A stretch of DNA of 64,000 nt from an uncultured Spirochaetaceae bacterium. Lineage in GTDB: Bacteria; Spirochaetota; Spirochaetia; Sphaerochaetales; Sphaerochaetaceae. The stretch spans positions 18,353-82,352 of the forward strand of contig CALXLH010000023.1 of NCBI GenBank assembly GCA_944389145.1, written 5' to 3'. Under the pieces are notes generated by a model, which saw only the letters and a program-made list of their open reading frames with translations, did not search any database and was not told the origin of the DNA. A program made the position numbers and the translations under genes. Positions 63,974-64,000 of this stretch are shown here, one piece after another (the first letter of the stretch is position 1; each line of letters starts with the position of its first letter).

Positions 63974-64000
63974 TTACTTCTTCTTGTGTCTGTTCATTCT
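63974..64000 (-). CDS. C-terminus of a basic protein, cut by window edge
   Basis: The last eight codons before a TAA on the minus strand read RMNRHKKK. Such a basic end before a strong terminator suits a small ribosomal protein such as bS21, but eight residues are not enough to name it. Confidence 0.4.
   Translation of the reverse strand, partial: RMNRHKKK

Overview
The window looks like a chromosomal segment of a spirochaete, most likely a non-motile, cell-wall-modified member of the Sphaerochaetaceae or a close gut relative. Reasons: the block rpsB-tsf-frr-uppS-cdsA-dxr-rseP meets dnaB-rplI-(membrane protein)-rpsR-ssb-rpsF; a division cluster runs into dprA-like, xerC, hslV and hslU as in Borrelia and Treponema; groES stands without groEL; S2 has a long acidic tail. 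The genus is an inference from gene content.

Layout. 1-12 kb is an accessory surface region: a cut PIN-domain gene, remnants of a frameshifted gene, a four-gene operon of lipoproteins with fibronectin-III-like repeats plus a small outer-membrane barrel, and a second operon of one lipoprotein plus one barrel. Both operons start from near-identical promoters with a 38-bp dyad. 12-17 kb holds pyruvate phosphate dikinase, a DtxR-type regulator, a sigma-70-family factor behind a sigma-54 (-24/-12) promoter, and groES. 17-24 kb is one overlapping operon, cvpA-holB-histidine kinase-NtrC regulator-dinG. secA (23.7-26.5 kb) is followed by a hipBA module bounded by two copies of a 23-bp hairpin. 28-31 kb carries a secreted tyrosine-phosphatase-like protein, a LysM protein with a dead LytM domain, and a class B penicillin-binding-protein fragment without a transpeptidase domain. 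31-43 kb is flhF, hslUV, xerC, dprA-like, tauE, xerD and the division cluster ftsZ-ftsA-ftsQ-like-ftsW-like-ftsL-like-rsmH-mraZ. 44-47 kb is a TAXI-type TRAP transporter, then an H+-pumping pyrophosphatase and a third lipoprotein/barrel pair. 51.8-62 kb is the translation, isoprenoid and replication core, followed by tatD and tcdA.

How it fits together. Several independent signs point to lost septal peptidoglycan synthesis: no ftsI or mur genes in the division cluster, a SEDS protein with Gln in place of the catalytic Asp, a PBP fragment without its enzyme domain, and a LytM domain without metal ligands. flhF sits where related genomes have the flagellar operon. The sigma-54 promoter before a sigma-factor gene, with an NtrC-type regulator and kinase 3-5 kb away, resembles the Borrelia Hk2-Rrp2-RpoN-RpoS cascade. 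PPDK and the membrane pyrophosphatase suggest pyrophosphate-linked energy metabolism. Several genes have a -10 box 6-8 nt before the ATG and no Shine-Dalgarno sequence, which suggests leaderless mRNAs. No tRNA, rRNA, insertion sequence or CRISPR array was seen.
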